Shown here piece by piece: positions 47,430 through 60,223 of a stretch of DNA of 64,000 nt. The DNA lies in NCBI GenBank assembly GCA_034509735.1, contig JACGWO010000012.1, forward strand, positions 26,193,188-26,257,187. Direction: 5' to 3'. The notes under the pieces were generated by a model. The model had not been told where the DNA came from. It searched no databases and saw nothing but the letters and a program-made list of their open reading frames with translations. The first letter of the stretch is position 1; each line of letters opens with the position of its first letter. A program made the position numbers and the translations under genes. Source of the stretch: Sesamum alatum (Eukaryota; Streptophyta; Magnoliopsida; Lamiales; Pedaliaceae).

Positions 47430-49110
47430 AAATTATAAATATATCTTGAAATTACATACGTCTTAACAAATATCCATTGGTTATGTAAATAATAATTAAT
47501 TAGTACTTTGTGTTAATAAATAATAAAATATAAAATATATAAATAAATAATCTAAAATCTAAAATTAAATCAATTGATGAGTATAAAACCATAAAAAAGT
47601 AATTACATAAATATTCATACTTTTTGTAAAGTCACAAATACGTTATTCGGAGTGTAGTTTTAATATAAGTACATTCCCTCTTCGAAAACAGAATTTTACT
47701 ATTATACGCATTGAGATAAATTGTATCAACGCTCCTTCAAATAAAATATTTATGATTTTAAAAAGAATAAAATATTACTAATTCACCGTAATATTAAATC
47801 GGCTATCACTGACTGAAATATTTATGCGTGACATAAGAATTTATATATTTAAAATTAAAAGTATATTATTATTAATTTTTATTTTCATAAAATTAAAAAT
47901 AAAATATTTTTTTAAAAAATAATTTCGATGTAAATGCATGGAAATTTTTATAAATGATTGTCCATTCCCATCATTTGTGGGGAATAGCAAAATACAAAAG
48001 AAGACAGGGTGTAACTATGAGTGGGAAGGGAATGGCGGCAGCTCACATGATTCTTTCCTCTACTTTTCACATCAACGGACGTGATTGGATTACCAATATT
48101 TTAATTTTTGTTATAAAATAAAATAACTATTTATAAAATGACCTCCAAAAAAAAAATATTTACACTCTTATCATTGTTCGTAACATTATATCAAAATAAC
48201 GATTGAAATGGGAAAATACATATGAATAAATGTGATTTTACTTATATCAGTGTTTCAAGAACTGAAAATGAAAATCAAAACCAAACAAGGCGTCGTAACA
48301 ACATAATTGCATAATTAAAAAAAAAAAAAAACTAATTTGAAACTCCGAAATCGAGCTATTCTTTTTGTTTGTGTTTTTTTTTTCAAGAAAACTAAATGAG
48401 AAACAAAATAAATCAATAAATGAGTAAAATATCAAAATAAGATAATTTAGGTTGCCTATAAAAACTTTTTTTGAAATTTATGAAGATTATCATTGAAAAT
48501 GGAATACTCGAAGTATTTCTGATTTGTGTAGAGCGGTAAAAACTCGTCTTAGCTCATTACTCATATTAAAATAAGACAAAATTAAGTTTAATTATTGATA
48601 TAGTAGGTATGCCATCTTAATTATTAATATAATTAAAGCTTGGTATAAAATATTTATTGAAAAGAAAAGCAAAAATAATTTTATTTTGACATCAAAGGAA
48701 GTGATGTGGGTACAACTAACTTCCATGTCAATTTCCAGCTGTTGATTCTATTTCATAAACAACTTGCTACATACAAAGTGTTCTCATGATCTCATACTTG
48801 GCCTCATTTGCATTTTCCTCAAGGATAAAGGGCTGAATTGCAAATTACCAATAGACACGATATATATTTTTTTGAATTAATCGGTTTAATTATATCATGA
48901 TATATCAATAATCAGGTCTAACATCACGTATTTATGACCGATCATGAATCACTGTTAAAGTAGAACAATACTTGTAAGTTGATGTGTTCATGTTGCGCTG
49001 TAACTACGGTTCAAATAGTAAACCAATCACGGTAGTTCCATCGAGGTGCAAAATGGGTTAAAAATCACTCGTCATAATCGAATTATAAGTCTACTGTTAC
49101 AAGTGGTTTT
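47430..49110. other. AT-rich intergenic DNA
   Basis: No gene or complete element is seen. The stretch has poly-A runs and scattered fragments only. Confidence 0.45.
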
Positions 49111-49118
49111 ATATTTAA

Positions 49119-49315
49119 GGATAAATTATATTGACACTCCTTGAGGTTATGTTCAATTATACAAATATCCTCTGTCTTTTGCATAATTACAATTACACCT
49201 CATGAGGGGTGTTAATGTAATACTTTTTAGAGGGTATTAGTGTAAAGTTTGACTTTGAATAGGGGATGTAGTTGTAATATAATTATAATGTTAAGAGGTG
49301 TAGCTATAATTTTAC
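49119..49315. mobile_element. Small foldback element upstream of the O-fucosyltransferase gene
   Basis: The ends 'ggataaattatattgacact' and 'gtgtagctataattttac' are imperfect inverted copies, and the middle holds 'cacctcatgaggggtg'. It resembles the element at 41694-42356. It lies about 430 bp before the start codon. Confidence 0.5.
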
Positions 49316-49485
49316 AAAAAAATATAAGATATTTGTATATTTTAATCTAATTTCAAAAAATATCGCTGTAATATATAAGGAAGATCCTTTTTATTTGTAC
49401 TGCCGTATGATTAATATTTTTAATTTATTACATCATAAAATTTTATTATGAAGACAGCAGAAAGTTGTCCCTCTTACACAAACAT

Positions 49486-49495
49486 TATAAATAAA
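49486..49495 (+). promoter_or_regulatory. TATA box of the O-fucosyltransferase gene
   Basis: TATAAATAAA sits about 250 bp upstream of the start codon, which would give a leader of roughly 220 nt. It is predicted from motif and position. Confidence 0.5.
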
Positions 49496-49741
49496 CGCAC
49501 ACATTACTTGGAATCTTAAACCAAAGAGAAAGAAAATTTAAAAAAACTGACACAAAAACACACCATACTTCCCTTCCCTGACACACTCTCCCAATTGGGT
49601 TGCGCGTTCCCGCCCGCACTTTCTCTCTCTTAAATCTTCCCAAGAAAGCTTCAAAGGACTCGCACGACAATTTAATACAAAACTGCAGACCATTTCCTTG
49701 TCTCTGTAATAAGAGAGGCCTGGCGTTAGTGCGTGGTCTGA

Positions 49742-52581
49742 ATGTGTGAAATGGCCGTCTCAAAGAGCAACAAGAAGAAGCATCAGAGTTACATATCCGT
49801 CCCGTCTCAGATAATCAACTCAATCTCGCAGTCGTCTCTCGAGTCTTTGCTGCATTCTCCCAAGAAAAAGCAGAGTCATCATGGCTCAAAGCTCAGGGTT
49901 TTGCTCAAGAATCCGTGGTTCTTCGTGTTCTTGTTTTTCGTGTTTGGTTTTCTGTGGATGTTGAACATGTGGTCGGACTTTGATCCCGTAATGCCTTTCG
50001 GGCAGAACCCGTGTTCTGTTTCTCAAGAAAAGGCGGCATTGTCAACTGGGCTCTCGAGTTCTGAGCTGAATGATGATGTTAGAAGGGGTGAAAAGGCGGG
50101 GTTTTGGGCGCAGCCTGATGGGATGGGGTATAAGCCCTGTTTGGATTTCAGTCCGAGGTACAGAACAGAGAGTGGTGATATTGTGAAAGACAGACGTAAG
50201 TATTTGTTGGTGGTGGTTGCTGGAGGGATGAATCAGCAGAGGAATCAGATTGTTGATGCTGTCGTTATTGCAAGAATTCTTGGTGCAGCTCTGGTTGTGC
50301 CCATCTTGCAAGTCAATGTTATTTGGGGTGATGAAAGGTTCGTTCTTTTGACCGTTTCTTGATTCTTCAGCTGTCTTCGGACAAGCACACACAAACATAG
50401 AAAGAGATGAAACAATGTTGTGGATGTGATTGTAGTATTATGTTGTTGTGTTCAGTTGAATTGTTATGTATGATGAAGTAAATTACTAGCTTGTTCTGAT
50501 TCTCTTGTGATTGTTGCAGTGAATTTTCGGATATATTTGATTTGGATCATTTCAAGAATGTCTTGGCGAATGATGTTCGAATAGTTTCATCACTTCCTTC
50601 AACACATTTGATGACGAGGCCGGTGGAGGAGAAGAGGACTCCCCTTCATGTCTCCCCCGAGTGGATACGCTCACGTTACCTTCGACGTGTAAGAAAGCAA
50701 AAATTCCGCCTCCTATGCTCTCAAGTGACTCATTTATTAATTAAAATTGGTCTTGGTACACTGATTAGCAAGTATATTGGAAGAGAAACCATATGCTTTA
50801 TGGCAACTCATATAGCTAGCACATCAGCAATGGCCCGCAGATGGATAAACACCGTTAATAATCTAATCTGTTAGCATGATTTATATGCCTATGATTGGAG
50901 AAAAGTTGAGATTCCTTTGAATCTGTCACAACTGGCTGCTTTTGAGCTGCAAAAGCATAGGCAACCTAAAGTTTGAGTCTTTGACATGGATGGAACAAGA
51001 CAGGTTGCCACAATGAGTGAAATTCGACTCTTTTAACATGGTTGAACTTTGATCAGCAACACCGTAAAACTAGAAAAACTATGAATTCTTACGTTTATCG
51101 TCACTTTTTTGGGAAGATATCGCGTTAGAATGACATAATTCATACGTATAATCTGTTTTGTTAAAAGTAATTTTTGCAAGAAATATACCAAGGATGGAGG
51201 GAAAATTTTGAATTGCTTCCTTTCCTTTTTTTCTGTGTGTGTGTTCTTGGGTGGCTGAGGGTCTTATTTGAAGTAATCTATTCGTTTCCCCTGCAGATTA
51301 GGAGGGACGGCGTGCTGCTATTACGTGGCTTGGACTCGAGGCTCTCCAAGGACCTTCCTTCTGATCTTCAAAAGCTTCGTTGCAAGGTATCTTCATCTCC
51401 TCCTTATACTTCGTATTTTTGCTTTCCTTCTCATTCTCTAGTTGTCTGAGAGGCCTATCTCCTTTACTTGCAACCTTTTCCCCGCCGGCTATTGCTGCAG
51501 ATTCTCACACTAACCCAAACCTATCTAACGTGCAGGTTGCTTTCAATGCTTTGAGGTTTGCCCCACATATCCAAGAACTAGGTGACAAGCTTATGGGGAG
51601 AATGAGGAGCAAGGGACCTTATCTTGCTCTTCATCTTCGAATGGAGAAGGACGTATGGGTGAGAACCGGTTGTCTTCCCGGTCTTACTCCTGATTATGAT
51701 GAGATGATCAATAATGAGAGAAAGTTGCGCCCGGAGCTCTTGACTTCAAGATCTAACATGACCTACCATGAAAGAAAACTTGCTGGGCTATGTCCCTTAA
51801 ATGCCTTGGAAGTTGCAAGGTAAAGCTTCTAAAATGCAAGCAGTTCAACTGATAGAAACTCGCCGAGTCGTTCTTTCTAAACTATTATGCCGTTGGATGT
51901 TTAGGTTGCTCAAAGCTTTGGGAGCTCCAAAAAGTGCGAGGATCTACTGGGCTGGCGGGATTCCACTAGGAGGAAAAGAAACGTTGCTCCCGTTGACGAG
52001 AGAATTTCCTCATTTCTACAACAAGGAAGACCTTGCCTTGCCGGGGGAGCTGGAGCCATTTGCACAGAAGGCTTCTCTAATGGCTGCTATTGATTATATT
52101 GTTTCTGAAAGAAGCGATGTATTCATGGCATCTCATGGTGGAAATATGGGCCATGCCATCCAGGTATCTTGTCGATTTTCATGCAAAAATGATGAATGAG
52201 CTAAACAAATCTTGGTTGGTAATGTCGTTTCTTTACATTCTGGGCGGCTTAAGTAATGTCTGTGGCTAGTGCAGCAGACATTGAAAAATAATTCTTTCCA
52301 CCCAAGATTCTTCTTACAAGAGTGTTAATATCTGTCTGAAACAGGGGCACAGGGCCTATGCAGGACATAAGAAGACAATCATCCCAAACAAAAGGCAAAT
52401 GATCCCATATTTCATGAACTCCTCTCTTCCTGATTCTGAGTTCAACGATATCATACTGGACTTGCACCGGGATTCGTTGGGGCAGCCAGAGCTTCGGACT
52501 AGCAAAGCCGGGAGGGACGTGACAAAGTATCCTGTCCCAGAGTGCATGTGCAATAATACAATTGCTGATGCTTCCGTCTGA
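49742..52581 (+). CDS. O-fucosyltransferase family protein
   Basis: Six exons join in frame: 49742-50337, 50520-50688, 51297-51386, 51536-51819, 51905-52163 and 52345-52581 (stop TGA), 544 aa. A basic cytosolic tail is followed by one membrane helix at about residues 57-76 (NPWFFVFLFFVFGFLWML), the type II layout of Golgi enzymes. The catalytic domain shows GGMNQQRNQIVDAV, VIWGDESEFSDIFD, LALHLRMEKD, RIYWAGG and the C-terminal MASHGGNMGHA. These match the large plant O-FucT/DUF246 family, which transfers sugars to proteins or cell-wall polysaccharides in the Golgi. The acceptor of this member cannot be read from sequence. A second ATG at residue 4 gives MAVSK, a more usual start. The gene converges with UPM1, the stop codons being about 1.17 kb apart. 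Confidence 0.93.
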
Positions 52582-53749
52582 CTGGTGATACACAATACAT
52601 TATTCTTCATGTTACTGATCTGGCATCCACTTGATAAGTTATGATCTATGGCAGAATGCCAAGCAATCAGGCTGAGAAATGCATTGAGGTCTAGTCTCTT
52701 AAAGTCACACTTCACAAGATGCCTGCATCGATCGCCTTCTTAAAAGCTTCGTGGCAAGAAAATTTGCGTTTTGAGGCTGCACTGGTAGAATGGACGAATT
52801 GCTGCCATGTTTCTATACGTAGAACGATACCACGAGGAACTATTGTATAATACAGTAAAATAAGCAGTTTCGTCCACTGGTTTTCTCACCATCTGTATGT
52901 CGTCTCTCTGCTAATACCGTTATACGGACCGGGAGCAAATATAGTATTCTTTTAATTTTATTTATTCTTTATGTTGTATCTAGGCAGCAGTATAAACATG
53001 TATATATATACAGATTATATGCGAATAAGATTTGTCATGTTTTATGTTAAAATCTTACTCTTGTTGTAGAGTTTACTACAGAGTTTTTATGTTTAATGTT
53101 AGAGTCTTGCATGTCTGATAAACTCAGTTTCACTTGGTATTCATTACATGTCAATTACTGTGTTGTCTTTTTTCCTGCTTCTGCAGATATCTCTCTGTCC
53201 CATATGTTGTTTACATGAATTTGAAACCCCTGTTCTCAAGTCATATACTTCAGTTAGAAAAAAGGTTTGTTGTGCAGACAACCATGTCTGAAAAATACAA
53301 CTAATTGGTAAGATGGTCCATGTCAATTTTCGAGCAAGAATTAAAAAACACAGTACAATAAGGACTACTAGCTATGTATGTTTGCAACAGCTAATATCGC
53401 ATTGTAGTCAGAAGAGAACACAGAAGCCATGAAAATGGAAAACACAACTTCAAGAATTTTATTGGATTTGATCTAAACGTGTCAATAGTTAAACAAAGAT
53501 CACTAGTACAATATCTTTCCGTCTACTCCTAGAAAACAAATCCCGATGGGCAATTATACTCAAATTTTCTACCTGCGATTATCACAAACAAGCCGAGTGT
53601 GGCATTTGATGCTTGCACATACATGTTTCCAAAGTCTTGATACAGGAAGGAAGTGCCAGTTCCAACAAGGACTCGGCCCACAAGCAGCTGCGAAGCTGGT
53701 TTCAGCTGATTGGCTGTGGAAAACAAGGGTCGTCTCTTCTGTTGAGCTG
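52582..53749. other. 3' regions of the convergent O-FucT and UPM1 genes
   Basis: Both genes end towards this interval. It contains ordinary mixed sequence and AT-rich stretches suited to 3' UTRs and poly-A sites. No separate gene is seen. Confidence 0.55.
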
Positions 53750-56700
53750 CTACCTGGACTCAACCAATGTGGAAGTCTTGTTCATGGCATGTGGCCATAA
53801 TGGTGAAAGAGCAACTACTTTCCCGATGATTATCAAAGTCGGTGACACCAGTTGATGTGATGCAATTTCATCAGCAAGGTCCTTCAGGGCAGCAAAAACC
53901 TGGTTGTAGCAAATATAGTTTTGATCAGATATTAACTCAAATGACACGAAGAAGTTTTCTCATCAGATCCACTATCACAAGTATTCAGAGAAATTTATTA
54001 GCTAAATACTTCTGCAATTCTATCCAGAAAGTTTGGAGGCTGTTCTCATAGTGATTCCATAGTGAGAAGGGTCTCTAGTGAAAAAAGGACTGAAATTGCG
54101 GAAATTAAAAAGATGCAGGACCAAAATGCTAACCTAGAAGTTAAAAGACAAAAATGCTGGAAAAAAACGAGCCAACAAGAATAGTAGCCCAATTTTAAAA
54201 GGTTATGTGTGATGCACATGCATCTTTCCGGCGAGAAGGGTGAATTCCGGGGGAAAAAAAAGACTGAAACCACGAAAATTAAAAAGATGCAAGACCAAAA
54301 TGCTATCCTAGAAATTTAAAGGACGAAAATGCCAAATGACTTAAATTACAGGACCAAAAACACATTTAAGCCCAACTATGACTGTACTTTTAAAATTTCT
54401 AATACTGAGTAGTAACAAGAAATTCTTGAAGATCATATTCGACTTGATTCGGAAAGAAGAGCAAATTAAATTATTGAGGTCCACATATTTGGAATGCTGT
54501 AGGTATGTGTACCACTGCAGATGTCACAGGATACAGGCAAAAGCCCATTCCAGGCAAATTTTTGACTACTTTTGAGCATAATTTTCACATTTTTTTCCTA
54601 AAACCAAGTATCAATTCATCTGAAACTTAAGGAAAATAAGAATTTGAAGCTTGATGGTCAGTGAGACAGACATCGTGATGACTGTTATCATACGAGGTAC
54701 TTGTATAAAATTGATGAAGTTTCTTACAATGCGTTGTTGGGGTGTAGTTCCTCGCTCGATGGCAGCAGCTGGTGTGTCCTCCGGCAACCCATGAAACATC
54801 AGTTTTGAGGCAAGAGACGGGAGAGTTGATAAGCCCATATAGACAACAAGAGTAGAATCAGGATCAGCAGCATTCTCTGCCACAAACAGAGGATCCGTTC
54901 CTCCCTTTCTTGAGTGGCCTGTGAGAAATCTAACACTAGTTGCCACACCACGATGTGTCAAAGGAATTCCTAATTCAGCAGCTATTCCAGAAGCAGCTGT
55001 TATGCCTGCCGAAAATTGAACAAAATTAATAGGTAGGAACTAGAAACTCACCCTTTTCAAGACAAAAACTATCTTAGCTAGTTCATAAGTTATGTTCTGC
55101 TTAAAAGATCATGGAGCGGATCGAAGACAGTTACAATGCTAAGTTATCAGCAGTACGGGCACTGTGTTTAACATATTCCTGACAGCAGAAAATAAGTACT
55201 TTAGAGGAGAAGAACAGCTGCATTGTTTCTAGACAACACACAGTTGCTTTGGAGAAATACATCTCTTCACACAGGAACTTAAAACCTTCATAAAGTCCAC
55301 GTCTCTTCAATTAGGCTAAAGCTAGTTTCTTGTAAAGGGAATAAAGTGATCTTTTGATGTAAGTTTCATAAAGAAACTTTCATGCCGATTCAATGTGTCT
55401 GACGGTATATTCCATAGTTTGAATGTTATTATGTCTATTCTGAGCCTCTCAGCTGCCATTTACTTCCACTACCCAACTTAATTATGTCACTGCCCTGGCA
55501 AAACCGGTATTTAATACAGAGGACTATCATAGGGACTCATCAAAGAAAAAGGCGGGTGAAAAAACGAAACCTTAAGAAGTTATAATCAGATCATATACCT
55601 GGAATTACTTTAACTTCAATTCCCTGTTGTTGCAGAAAGTCCATCTCTTCTCCACCCCTTCCAAATACCTAATAACCAACAGTTATAAGACTCATTCTTC
55701 TGCCGAACTTCTAAAAGTTCGAGTTATACATAGATATTGATTCAAAAAATACAGGCATTAACATGATTTCAGTAAACTCACCAATGGATCCCCGCCTTTT
55801 AGCCTCACAACATTTGCTCCAGCTTCAGCAAAGCTCAAAAGTAATTCATGAATTTCCTCCTGCCGAAACCCACAATCGTAAATAACTTTTTCCCAAGAAG
55901 ATGATCAAGCAAATTTAGCACTGAAAAGAAAACACAACTGACACGTACAAATTTGGAAGATAACAAACATCACAACCAGGCTAAAATGGATCTCATTATA
56001 TGAAAATCTCACCTAGAGCAATCTGGTGCCGTCCAGGTTGTCTTATTCATACCCAAATTCAAATTATCATCTTAGAAACTTGGAGCAAACAACATCTGCT
56101 TGCTAGCACGGACTTATGATCTGAAGTTGCAATAAAAGGAATCAAGCATCCACCTAAAGTTTATTGTTTTCTGTGACCAATTTATCATCCTAAGCAGATC
56201 TAACTATAGCCAGATTCGTCATTTATTGTTTCAGTCGTCCAATTCCGTATCATTCCCATTGGAGACTGAAGCATTCTGAGTCGTACTTATGTCAACTAAT
56301 TATCAAAAAAATTATATTCAGATAAGTTAAACAACAAGACAATGAAGAGAAACCATCTCTAACAGAGATTTCTTTTTCTCCAACACCCCAATCTAAAACA
56401 TCTCAAGCACTCAATGATCAAATAGTCTAGAACAACAAACTACAGGTAAAATCTCAGAAGCACTATCCTACAAGCCAAATGTCTAAAAAACCAACCTCAT
56501 TGAAATCATCAAAAACCCACTTCAAGACTCAACAATTCAACCACATTTAATTCATGAAAGCACCAAAAACCTGCAATCTGAACATGTATAAATGCATAAA
56601 AATCCAGCAAATAAACCAACCTGAGTTCTGCTATGGTACCCAGCAGTCTTCCCAACATACAGAAGCCTAGCATTGGGTCCCACCAAATTCAACACATCAT

Positions 56701-57154
56701 TAGACACCAATCTATCGTACAACAGGAGATCAGCACTCTCTATGACCCGCAATGCTTTCAGGGTCAGCAATTCCGGGTCCCCGGGCCCCGTTCCCACCAA
56801 GAACACATTTCCAGGCCCTCTCTTCTCAACCCCATTTGAATTCTCTCTCTTTTCTCTCAAAACTTCAAGTAATTTCCTCAGCTCCGGCAGCTGCAAAGCT
56901 ATATCATAGTCCCTGACAAATTCTTGATCAGATGGGAGTGGGCAGGAGCAGCAAGAGGGCTGCTGCAGCTGGTTCTTGTACAGCCAGCTATCCCTTTCGT
57001 ACCTCTCAATTGAATGCTTTTCAGTGAAAGGTGACGCCTTTTGCGAACTTGATGCACACTGAACAGTAAAAACCGGATTGAACCCAAAAGATTTGGGTTT
57101 TCTTGATTGAATTGCTGCTGGAGAAGACGATGGGATTCTGCTCACAAGAGCCAT
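53750..57154 (-). CDS. UPM1: Uroporphyrinogen-III C-methyltransferase (sirohaem synthesis)
   Basis: Five exons: 57154-56621, 55859-55782, 55668-55599, 55005-54728 and 53899-53750 (stop TAG), 369 aa, the length I recall for Arabidopsis UPM1. The enzyme uses two S-adenosylmethionine to convert uroporphyrinogen III to precorrin-2, the first step to sirohaem, the cofactor of plastid nitrite and sulfite reductases. Residues 1 to about 80 form a plastid transit peptide and a cysteine-containing linker. The methyltransferase core has VFLVGTGPGDPELLTLKA (117-134), YDRLVS, RLKGGDP (197-203), FGRGGEE and VIPGITAASG. An upstream in-frame ATG at 57190 would add 12 aa; the MALV start is preferred because it fits the family. 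Intron 4 carries two copies of a repeat (54072-54335). Confidence 0.95.
54072..54335. repeat. Duplicated repeat arm inside UPM1 intron 4
   Basis: Two direct copies of about 87 bp (54072-54158 and 54248-54335) share 'aaattaaaaagatgca.gac' and 'caaaatgct.ccctagaa'-like blocks. The style ('ggaccaaaa', 'aaaatgcc') recalls arms of the 'tttttggtcc' foldback family at 3133 and 8756. Confidence 0.5.
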
Positions 57155-57206
57155 TGGAATGCAGAGTGGTAGAGGCGAATTCTTGTGCAAAGATAAAGAC
57201 TAAGGC

Positions 57207-57216
57207 TTTATATACA
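57207..57216 (-). promoter_or_regulatory. TATA box of UPM1
   Basis: Read on the minus strand as GTATATAAAG, about 55-60 bp before the ATG at 57154. This favours a short leader and the MALV start, since a TATA this close leaves little room before the upstream ATG at 57190. Confidence 0.5.
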
Positions 57217-57536
57217 TTTGTGTATGTTATTGTGATTCGGGGAAGATACAGAGGCGCAGTTGGAGTTGGAAAGCAAGGGGAGTCGCCCTTTTTTGAGCTT
57301 TAGGTGATGATGAGAAGGCAAATTTTGTTTTAGCTTTTGACGATTTGATAAGGACAGCTTCTTTCTTTCTCTTGGTGACCCTCTTCGGACCGCCTAAGCA
57401 TTATACAAATTTAATGATGTATTATTCCATTCCCTTCTTCTGTTGTTGTTCGACTTTTGGGCAGTTCCAGTGGCCGAAAACAAGAACCAGTGGCGGCTAT
57501 CAAGTTGGGAAATGTCGTGTGGATGCTAATATCATA

Positions 57537-57576
57537 TGGGCCTTTCTATTCTTCATGGGCTCTAATTGTCGGCCCT
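57537..57576. promoter_or_regulatory. Cluster of site II-type motifs upstream of UPM1
   Basis: TGGGCC (57537-57542), TGGGCT (57556-57561) and GGCCC (57571-57575) fall within 40 bp, about 400 bp upstream of the UPM1 start. TGGGCY sites are bound by TCP factors in many plant organelle-function genes. The distance is larger than usual. Confidence 0.35.
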
Positions 57577-58238
57577 TCTCTAATTTTTCATCGTATCACG
57601 ATGGAGTTATTGTAAAGGGTAATCAAATTATTAAATATTTTATTTGAAATTAATTGGTGTAAATTTATTTGAATTTGTTAATTTAACAAGTCAAATTTGA
57701 CTTAAATCTTTTATTTGATAAATTTGGCAATATAAATCATTAGAAGGGCAAAATGATAACAATAATTTGGAAACTACAGGGGTGTATGCAAAACTTAACG
57801 GACTATTTTATTAATTTTCAATTGAGAATAAGTCAAAGTTTTTTTTTGAGATTGCAGCTTCTACTTTTAAAATATACTTATATTAACTTAATTTAAATAA
57901 AAATTGTAATAATTTTTTTTCTCCCTTCAGTTATTTTTCATTTTGTTTCTTTAGAATACTTTTAATTTTGATGTTTTGAATCAATTTTTAAATTTAAATA
58001 TACGTTTTAGATAATATATGTATAATGTAATGAATCGTATGCTATAATTAAAGTAGAGAAAAAAGAAAAGAAAGTTGCAGCGGGTGCCATCCAACATTTC
58101 TCACCTCTGTAATGGCTGCTTTGACTATAACTCTGCAATAGACTTCACTTTTAAGGGGTAAATAATTACACTTTTGATTTCTATATTAGGTCAAAATTAA
58201 TTTTGATTCTTAATATCTTTTGAGACACAGTTTTTTTG

Positions 58239-58350
58239 AGTTGGAAACAATGAATTTTATTAATTGAAATAAAGCGATTACAATCAATTCTGTCAATATC
58301 AACAGATAGAGACAAATACAACATTCCTATCAATATAATTATGACTCCTC
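58239..58350 (-). mobile_element. SINE tail fragment
   Basis: 'ttattaattgaaataaagcg' and 'attacaatcaattctgtcaa' match the 3' tail of the SINE at 39500-39765. The tRNA-like head is missing. Confidence 0.5.
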
Positions 58351-58599
58351 ATTCCAAAAATTAATGTTATTTTTTTAGGTAAAGATAACTTTCGGAAAAA
58401 AAAAAGTACAATATATACAAAAGAAGGTAATATTATATTTAATCACCGGATCGATCGTCTAAAGTTAAAATATTAAAGACAATATAAGTAATTTAATATC
58501 TCTAATAATTCAATGTTATATAATTTAATATTTGAATTTTACCTCTCACTAAAAAGGAAATTCTCTTTATTTTGTTATGTTAATATTGAACTTTATCAT

Positions 58600-58760
58600 A
58601 GTTTTAATAATAATTATTGTTTTATAAAAGTTCTCATTAGTTAGAATTAGTGACAAAAAAAAAAAACAGTACATAAAGTTTTCGCATAAAAAGATTAATG
58701 ACACATATATAATGACAAACTAATGATAACGTATTATCTACAATGACAATTTTATGCATA
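58600..58760. repeat. Decayed relative of the CACTA MITE at 7739-8124
   Basis: 'gaattagtgacaaaaaa', 'tgacacatatataatgacaa' and 'caatgacaattttatgca' recall the interior of the 7739-8124 element. Termini were not found. Confidence 0.4.
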
Positions 58761-59350
58761 CTTCTTGTTTATAATAATATTATTATGAATATTAGTGTTG
58801 AACAAAGTCAGCATGATTACAGTGTTGAAGAATGAGTTACGTATTTTAATTTTCTTGAAATTCTTATATAAAATTTGATATTATATATTAGATTATTAAT
58901 GTGAAGAAAATTTTGCAACCTTTTTCTCCCCATTTCTTAGCAGCTGATTATTTTGAGCTTTTCAAGAAGTATATAACTCTCTCTCGTTCTATTGTTGTTT
59001 TCATTCGTGCAATTTACAATTGATTTTTATGTTTTAGCATGTATATGTGTATGTTATTTATTTTTACTCTTATCTGCTCGTTATAAAAGTTCCAATATTC
59101 AATTTAGTACTTAGTTTTGATTCAACGAACAACAGACTAATAAACAATGGGTTTATGATTGAACCACACGACAATTATATACGGCACATATGATGATATA
59201 TCGTCCTGAAAATGGACTCAAAACATCAATCAAATATACATCAAGAAATGAAACTGAAAAAAATTGAACAATTACAACCCTTTAATGAATAAGGAAATAA
59301 ATCCTCAAATCAAGAAAGTCTATGATTATATATAGTTTTCAATAAGAAAA

Positions 59351-59509
59351 CTACAAGCGGGAGAGCTGTGAGTTTAAAGGGAAGTAAGAGAGTGGAATTG
59401 GAGGACGGGGCGACTTCTCTTTCTTTTTTACATTAGAATTAGCACTGTGCGCGCTTGAATCAGATACGCGTGAAACAAAACAGCTAAGAAAACTTGACAA
59501 CAAAGCCAT
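59351..59509 (-). CDS. Short conserved-looking plant protein, 52 aa
   Basis: The ORF starts MALLSSFLSCFVSRVSD, has a basic middle (KKKEKS) and ends PIPLSYFPLNSQLSRL before TAG. I recall short plant proteins of about 50-70 aa with this layout, a MxLLSSFLxCF-like start and a SYFPxNSxxSRL-like end; that is memory only and their function is not known to me. The core promoter supports a real gene: a TATA box, TATAAATATC on the minus strand (59591-59600), lies about 85 bp before the ATG. That implies a leader of about 55 nt. The hydrophobic start with a cysteine could be a membrane or acylation anchor rather than a cleaved signal. A longer frame from 59662 adds 51 unlikely residues upstream of the TATA region and is not preferred. 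Confidence 0.6.
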   Translation of the reverse strand: MALLSSFLSCFVSRVSDSSAHSANSNVKKKEKSPRPPIPLSYFPLNSQLSRL

Positions 59510-59590
59510 TATGTGGAGAAGATGTCTTACTTTCTTTTTCTTGCTGAAAAAGATGATGAGGATGAATGATTGTAGGGTTTTGTGGAAGTG

Positions 59591-59600
59591 GATATTTATA
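59591..59600 (-). promoter_or_regulatory. TATA box of the 52-aa gene
   Basis: TATAAATATC on the minus strand, correctly placed for a transcription start near 59565. Confidence 0.55.
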
Positions 59601-59644
59601 GGAAGAGGAAGATTTGAATTTTTGGGTTTGGTGAACGTTACCAG

Positions 59645-59992
59645 CTTCAGACAAAATTGCAAAATTAGTCTTTTAATTTAGGATTATTTTAAACTTGACC
59701 CCACACTTTATAGAATCTAAATTTAGTCCCACATTCCATTAAAACTTGCAAAAAGAAACCAAAAAGTTGCAAAAAAAAACCCTTCCTACTAACAGATGTT
59801 AAATCTAACGACTAACCATTTCTTTGACACCTGGGTTCTCCTCCATTAGCTTTAACGTATGTTAGTCTTGAAGGTTTTTTTTTTTTTTCTTGGGTCCCTT
59901 TTTTCAACTTTTATTGAAAAATGGGATTAAATTTAAATTTTCTTAAAGCATGGGGTCTAAGTGTCTAAACTGTGGGATATATTTTTGCAATT
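59645..59992. mobile_element. Foldback element upstream of the 52-aa gene
   Basis: 'aaaattgcaaaattag' on the left is mirrored by 'tttttgcaattttg' on the right, and 'gaccccacactttatag' by 'agcatggggtc'. It lies just upstream of the short gene and could affect its promoter. Confidence 0.45.
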
Positions 59993-60223
59993 TTGGGTGA
60001 GCTTGATGAACAAGGAAAGAGTTAGGATTGGTTGTGTTACCTCAGCTTTTGTTTCCTATGTTAACGTCAGAGACGGTTCCTTCCAATTTCCATGTTGCTT
60101 CTTCACATATTCTGCTTTGACTCATCATCGTCATACCATACATGTGTGTGTGTGTTTTGGACCACATGTTACTTCTTTACCTATTCCTTAGAATTTATAA
60201 TACATTGACAGTCCGAAAAATTA

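Larger units (their letters stand above)
57640..59340. other. AT-rich intergenic DNA with SINE and CACTA relics
   Basis: Apart from the SINE tail at 58239-58350 and the decayed 'tagtgaca' repeat at 58600-58760, no structure is recognised. No protein-coding gene is seen. Confidence 0.5.

Noticed and set aside
59351..59662. 103-codon version of the short gene
   Set aside because: Its upstream half extends past the TATA box and reads as low-complexity sequence, so the 52-codon start is more likely.
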